Shown here: one piece after another, positions 61,989 through 64,000 of the stretch
Layout: every line of letters begins with the position of its first letter
Position numbering within the stretch: the stretch's first letter is position 1
From: Fulvivirga lutea
GTDB lineage: Bacteria > Bacteroidota > Bacteroidia > Cytophagales > Cyclobacteriaceae
Length of the DNA stretch: 64,000 nucleotides
Assembly (NCBI RefSeq): GCF_017068455.1
Contig: NZ_CP070608.1
Span: 3,267,488 to 3,331,487, forward strand
Reading direction: 5' to 3'
Notes under the pieces: generated by a model
The model's database searches: none
Seen by the model: only the letters and a program-made list of their open reading frames with translations
What the model was told of the DNA's origin: nothing
Translations under genes and position numbers: made by a program

Positions 61989-62508
61989 GGCCTTTTTAAA
62001 TTACGTTTTTGATGATGATCTATATATCATAGATCGTCCTGAAGTGCAAAAAGAAGCTCTCAAAGAACCTGAAACTGAATACAAAAAAGAGCTTGAAACC
62101 AGCACTTCGGATGAACCTGTCACCAAAGATATTTCATGGCCTTCATCTTATAAAGGTGAAAATAATAAGCATATTACGATTCTAGTCAACTACCCTTCTG
62201 AAGATCATATTTCAAATCAGGATGAAGAGTTTTTATTAAAAATTCTGTCAGCGGTAAACTTGTCTTTATCAGATGTAGCTATTATTAATTTAGCGAATAA
62301 TCAATGTTCTCTGGAGCAATTAACTCAATTCAACACCACCAAAGTGCTTTTATTTGGATCATTAGAAAGTACTCCAGACCTAAGCAATTATCAACTAACC
62401 GAACTTTCGGGCATTAAAATTCATAAAGCAAACAGCTTGGGAGAGATTCAAAATAATGTTGCTGAAAAGAAATTACTTTGGGGTAACCTGCAAAAGCTGT
62501 TTTTGTAA
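61978..62508 (+). CDS. Hypothetical protein, Cytophagales type
   Basis: A 176-residue protein with an acidic, variable region (about 25-50) followed by an alpha/beta-looking stretch (HITILVNYPSEDHIS, DVAIINLANNQCS, KVLLFGSLES). A distant resemblance to DNA polymerase III psi-type subunits occurs to me, but it is weak and cannot be shown by eye. The start is the ATG overlapping the thioesterase gene by 11 bases; a Met 5 codons earlier is less favoured. It is the last gene before the pyrophosphatase leader. Confidence 0.6.
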   Translation: MQNKAFLNYVFDDDLYIIDRPEVQKEALKEPETEYKKELETSTSDEPVTKDISWPSSYKGENNKHITILVNYPSEDHISNQDEEFLLKILSAVNLSLSDVAIINLANNQCSLEQLTQFNTTKVLLFGSLESTPDLSNYQLTELSGIKIHKANSLGEIQNNVAEKKLLWGNLQKLFL

Positions 62509-62565
62509 CAGCCTTTCAATTGCGCATGTTTTACCTAGAATGTTTTAAAATAAGGTTTCTTATTT

Positions 62566-62573
62566 TATATTTG
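62566..62573 (+). promoter_or_regulatory. -7 promoter element for the membrane pyrophosphatase gene
   Basis: TATATTTG matches TAnnTTTG exactly, 71 bases before the ATG. No clear -33 TTTG is at normal spacing. Transcription would begin around 62580, upstream of a terminator-like hairpin. Confidence 0.45.
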
Positions 62574-62586
62574 TGCCGCTTTTAGC

Positions 62587-62608
62587 AAAGGGGCTTTTTG
62601 CCCTTTTT
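62587..62608 (+). terminator. Terminator-like hairpin in the hppA leader
   Basis: AAAGGGGC pairs with GCCCTTTT over 8 bp with one G-T pair and a TTTTT loop, followed by more Ts. It might end the upstream transcript or act as an attenuator for hppA, because it lies after the only visible promoter element and just 36 bases before the ATG. Confidence 0.6.
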
Positions 62609-62644
62609 CATTTTAAAATCAAAACAATTTATAAACTATTATCA

Positions 62645-64000
62645 ATGGATAATTTGATCTACGTACCGATTGGTCTTGCGCTTGTGGGACTCGTATTCAT
62701 GCTCATTAAAATGGCATGGGTAAAAAAACAAAATCCAGGAAATGAGAAAATGCAGGAAATCTCTAAAAACATTAAGGATGGTGCTTTGGCATTCCTTAGT
62801 GCAGAATACAGGTTACTTGCCGTTTTCGTTGTTATAGCAGCAATTGCATTGTTTGGTATATCAACTGTTGTTGATACCACAAGTTGGATGATTGTTCCTG
62901 CCTTTGTAATAGGAGCTATTTTCTCAGCTGTTGCCGGAAATATTGGAATGAGAATAGCTACTGAGGCTAACGCCAGAACAACAGAAGCTGCCAGAACAAG
63001 TCTTCCTCAAGCTCTAAAAGTATCATTTGGTGGTGGAACAGTTATGGGCTTAGGTGTAGCTGGTTTAGCTGTATTAGGATTAAGCTTATTCTTTTTAATA
63101 TTCGTTGCTTCATTCGTTACTGGTGCAGATTCATTCTACAATGAAATGACAGTAGTTCTTGAGGCACTTGCAGGCTTCTCATTAGGCGCAGAGTCAATTG
63201 CACTTTTTGCACGTGTTGGCGGTGGTATATACACCAAAGCTGCTGACGTAGGTGCCGACCTTGTAGGTAAGGTAGAAGCTGGTATTCCTGAAGATGATCC
63301 TAGAAACCCTGCTACTATTGCCGATAACGTAGGTGATAACGTAGGTGACGTTGCTGGTATGGGAGCTGACCTTTTCGGTTCTTATGTGGCGACAGTATTA
63401 GCCTCAATGGTATTAGGTAACTACATCATCAAAGATATGGCAGATGCAGGGCTAGTAATTGAAGAGTTTAATGGAATGGGCCCTATCCTACTTCCAATCA
63501 TGATCGCTGGTGTTGGTATTATTTCCTCAATCATTGGAACATTCTTAGTAAGTGTAAAAGACAATACAGCAAAAGAAGCTGAAGTTCAAAAAGCATTAAA
63601 TATTGGAAATATTACTTCTATCATATTAACTGCAATAGCAGGTTGGTTTCTGATCGATTGGATGCTTCCTGAAACTATTGTTGGTATGAAATTTTTTGGT
63701 GAAGGAACATTCAATATTCCAAGCAGACATGTGTTCTACGCAACTCTTGTTGGTCTTGGTGTAGGTTACTTAATTTCATACTTCACTGAATATTATACTG
63801 CTCTAGGCAAAAAACCTGTTTTGGATATCGTTCAAAACTCTTCAACTGGTGCAGCTACTAACATTATTGCTGGTTTAGCAACGGGTATGATCTCAACGTT
63901 CTCTTCAGTAATTCTATTTGCTGTTGCTATCTGGGGATCGTACGAATTGGCTGGTTTCTATGGTGTTGCTATTGCAGCTTCTGCCATGATGGCTACTACT
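62645..64000 (+). CDS. hppA: Membrane-bound ion-pumping pyrophosphatase, 3' end missing
   Basis: The first 452 residues of an M-PPase, a homodimeric 16-helix membrane pump that hydrolyses pyrophosphate and moves H+ or Na+ out of the cytoplasm. GIYTKAADVGADLVGK is the pyrophosphate-binding signature around residue 200, followed by DDPRNPATIADNVGDNVGD with the Mg-binding Asp cluster. The N-terminus has at least four membrane segments. The residue that separates K+-dependent from K+-independent forms lies near or beyond the right edge, so ion and K+ dependence cannot be called. Confidence 0.93.
   Translation, partial: MDNLIYVPIGLALVGLVFMLIKMAWVKKQNPGNEKMQEISKNIKDGALAFLSAEYRLLAVFVVIAAIALFGISTVVDTTSWMIVPAFVIGAIFSAVAGNIGMRIATEANARTTEAARTSLPQALKVSFGGGTVMGLGVAGLAVLGLSLFFLIFVASFVTGADSFYNEMTVVLEALAGFSLGAESIALFARVGGGIYTKAADVGADLVGKVEAGIPEDDPRNPATIADNVGDNVGDVAGMGADLFGSYVATVLASMVLGNYIIKDMADAGLVIEEFNGMGPILLPIMIAGVGIISSIIGTFLVSVKDNTAKEAEVQKALNIGNITSIILTAIAGWFLIDWMLPETIVGMKFFGEGTFNIPSRHVFYATLVGLGVGYLISYFTEYYTALGKKPVLDIVQNSSTGAATNIIAGLATGMISTFSSVILFAVAIWGSYELAGFYGVAIAASAMMATT

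Overview
The window looks like chromosomal DNA from a marine-type Bacteroidota, most likely order Cytophagales. The reasons are low GC, a type IX secretion (T9SS) sorting domain, TAnnTTTG-type -7 elements, a UpxY-like NusG paralogue, a Bacteroidota-type putative porin, menaquinone genes, and frequent GTG/TTG starts with ATGA/GTGA overlaps. No rRNA, tRNA, CRISPR array, insertion sequence or integrase was recognised.

Region 1 (about 1-40560, all on the minus strand) is a very large Wzx/Wzy-type surface polysaccharide locus. In transcription order it starts with a DUF4920 protein, kdsC and kdsA (Kdo synthesis), wza and wzc (export and tyrosine kinase), a NusG/UpxY-like antiterminator and a winged-helix regulator. 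A nonulosonic (legionaminic-like) acid and CMP-sugar cassette follows: LegB, a sugar N-formyltransferase, LegI, LegG, PtmE, LegF, three Gfo/Idh oxidoreductases and a PtmA-like SDR. Next come a sulfotransferase, the Wzx flippase, two glycosyltransferases, and a T9SS-secreted fibronectin-like protein that interrupts the locus. After it lie Wzy, a FemAB-like GNAT, a glycosyltransferase, a CapK/PaaK-type adenylating enzyme, a sugar-associated ATP-grasp protein, a Cys-less asparagine-synthase-like protein, another glycosyltransferase, a canonical asparagine synthase, a WecB-type epimerase, a polysaccharide deacetylase, a glycosyltransferase and a second sulfotransferase. The locus ends with two priming phosphoglycosyltransferases and two DegT aminotransferases, the last cut by the window edge. 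The inferred product is an acidic glycan carrying a nonulosonic acid, probably sulfated and amide- or aminoacyl-decorated.

Region 2 (40620-50847, mostly minus) holds a secreted TPR-CHAT protease-like protein, a small protein with a T9SS-like C-terminus, a MacB-like ABC permease, a plus-strand secreted protein of unknown function, MiaE, a putative porin and LpxK.

Region 3 (50909-64000, mostly plus) is housekeeping: a Nif3-like protein, a coiled-coil protein with a decayed zinc ribbon, a secreted TPR protein whose signal-peptide region overlaps a terminator-like hairpin, a histidine phosphatase, a menaquinone cluster (menI-like, menF, menD, a TerB-like protein, menE), a LexA-like XRE/S24 regulator, Pcm, an acyl-CoA thioesterase, a hypothetical protein, and the 5' part of a membrane pyrophosphatase.

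The most noteworthy points are the amide-chemistry cassette, the nonulosonate cassette that has a formyltransferase but no LegC/LegH, the terminator-like hairpin inside a signal-peptide coding region, the dyads in front of the NusG-like gene, and the decayed zinc ribbon. All functions are inferred from sequence motifs read by eye; no database search was run.
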